64,000 nt of DNA from an uncultured Pseudodesulfovibrio sp. (GTDB taxonomy: Bacteria; Desulfobacterota; Desulfovibrionia; Desulfovibrionales; Desulfovibrionaceae): contig NZ_OY776488.1 in NCBI RefSeq assembly GCF_963675635.1, positions 1,835,501 to 1,899,500 on the forward strand. Direction: 5' to 3'. Each line of letters starts with the position of its first letter. Position 1 is the first letter of the stretch. Made by a program: the position numbers and the translations under genes. The notes beneath the pieces are model-generated. The model was given only the letters and a program-made list of their open reading frames with translations. It did no database searches and had not been told where the DNA came from. This document shows positions 63,728-64,000 of this stretch, in pieces.

Positions 63728-64000
63728 AGCAACTCAGGGTTCTGCTGGTCGACGACGAAATTGATTTCAGCGCACCTCTTGGCAAGAGGCTGGCTCGACG
63801 GGGCATGACTGTGCATACAGCCTCCAGCGGCCTGAATGCGTTGACAGAACTTGAAACCCATCCAGTGGACGTCATCCTGCTTGATATCAAGATGGCGGGC
63901 ATGGACGGACTCAGGACCCTGAGCGAAATCAAGCGAACTCATCCAAAGGTAGCCGTCATCATGCTCACCGCCCATGTAGACACGGATATAGTCCTTGCAA
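63724..64000 (+). CDS. Response regulator 3 (3' end outside window)
   Basis: The visible 92 residues are a receiver domain start (RVLLVDDEIDFSAPLGKRL, VILLDIKMAGMDG, MLTAH). The frame is open to the window end, so length and any output domain are unknown. It overlaps the previous gene by four bases. A third receiver in one operon points to a branched phosphorelay. Confidence 0.88.
   Translation, partial: MKQLRVLLVDDEIDFSAPLGKRLARRGMTVHTASSGLNALTELETHPVDVILLDIKMAGMDGLRTLSEIKRTHPKVAVIMLTAHVDTDIVLA

Noticed and set aside
1-64000. CRISPR arrays, tRNA or rRNA genes, prophage
   Set aside because: No regularly spaced repeats, tRNA-like T-arms or rRNA segments were seen, and no run of phage structural genes.

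Overview
The window reads as chromosomal DNA from a sulfate-reducing bacterium of the Desulfovibrio/Pseudodesulfovibrio type (inference from gene content). The grounds are a two-subunit periplasmic [FeFe] hydrogenase with its maturases, a Tat-exported selenocysteine formate dehydrogenase FdhAB, a small assimilatory-type sulfite reductase, tungstate/molybdate uptake, and tightly packed operons. No rRNA, tRNA, CRISPR array or prophage was seen. Both edges cut genes.

Layout. 1-593: tail of a GAF-like protein. 604-7930: a GntR regulator with three copies of one operator, then a predicted operon of unknown purpose (small protein, polytopic membrane protein, Tat-exported metallo-beta-lactamase-fold enzyme, COG0523 GTPase with an unrecognised 300-residue N-terminal part, ExbB-ExbD-TonB). 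8028-8684: small siroheme sulfite reductase. 9065-16222: hydAB, a structured-looking leader, then a TM1266-type regulator, hydG, a half-length aspartase-like gene, an unknown gene, hydE and hydF. 16272-25043: a Fur-type iron regulon on the minus strand (feoA, feoA, feoB, small periplasmic and DUF4198-like proteins, an outer-membrane protein, a periplasmic binding protein) with at least three Fur-box-like sites, followed by a Fur-family gene on the plus strand. 25152-29249: RRM protein with a leader hairpin, DUF1611 protein plus amino-acid racemase, an acidic protein, MntP. 29540-33040: cobalamin riboswitch, metE, metF. 33236-38764: polar amino-acid ABC transporter and larC-larE-larB. 38940-44755: ribose operon rbsD-A-C-B-K with a LacI-type repressor. 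45088-52260: fdhD, fdhE, an IS1595-type transposase-like gene, and fdhA (in-frame UGA) with fdhB. 52529-56486: a binding protein, histidine kinase and REC-STAS response regulator. 56493-57622: peroxiredoxin and TlpA-like protein. 57881-60749: WtpABC. 61103-64000: a sigma-54-type promoter, a kinase and three response regulators.

How the parts fit. WtpABC can supply tungstate or molybdate for FdhA, FdhD and FdhE mature it, and FdhAB and HydAB are the periplasmic formate- and hydrogen-oxidising enzymes expected in these bacteria. The Feo cluster brings in iron for the many iron-sulfur proteins. MetE under a B12 riboswitch, with MetF, covers methionine synthesis when cobalamin is scarce. LarBCE makes the nickel-pincer cofactor; its usual client LarA is not in the window.

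The items I would follow up first are the GntR/MBL/GTPase/TonB locus, the leader before the hydrogenase maturation genes, the half-length aspartase with its unknown partner, and the transposase-like gene inside the fdh cluster together with the shared TTATGTC/GACATAA dyads. All functions are read from the sequence by eye; no database search was run.
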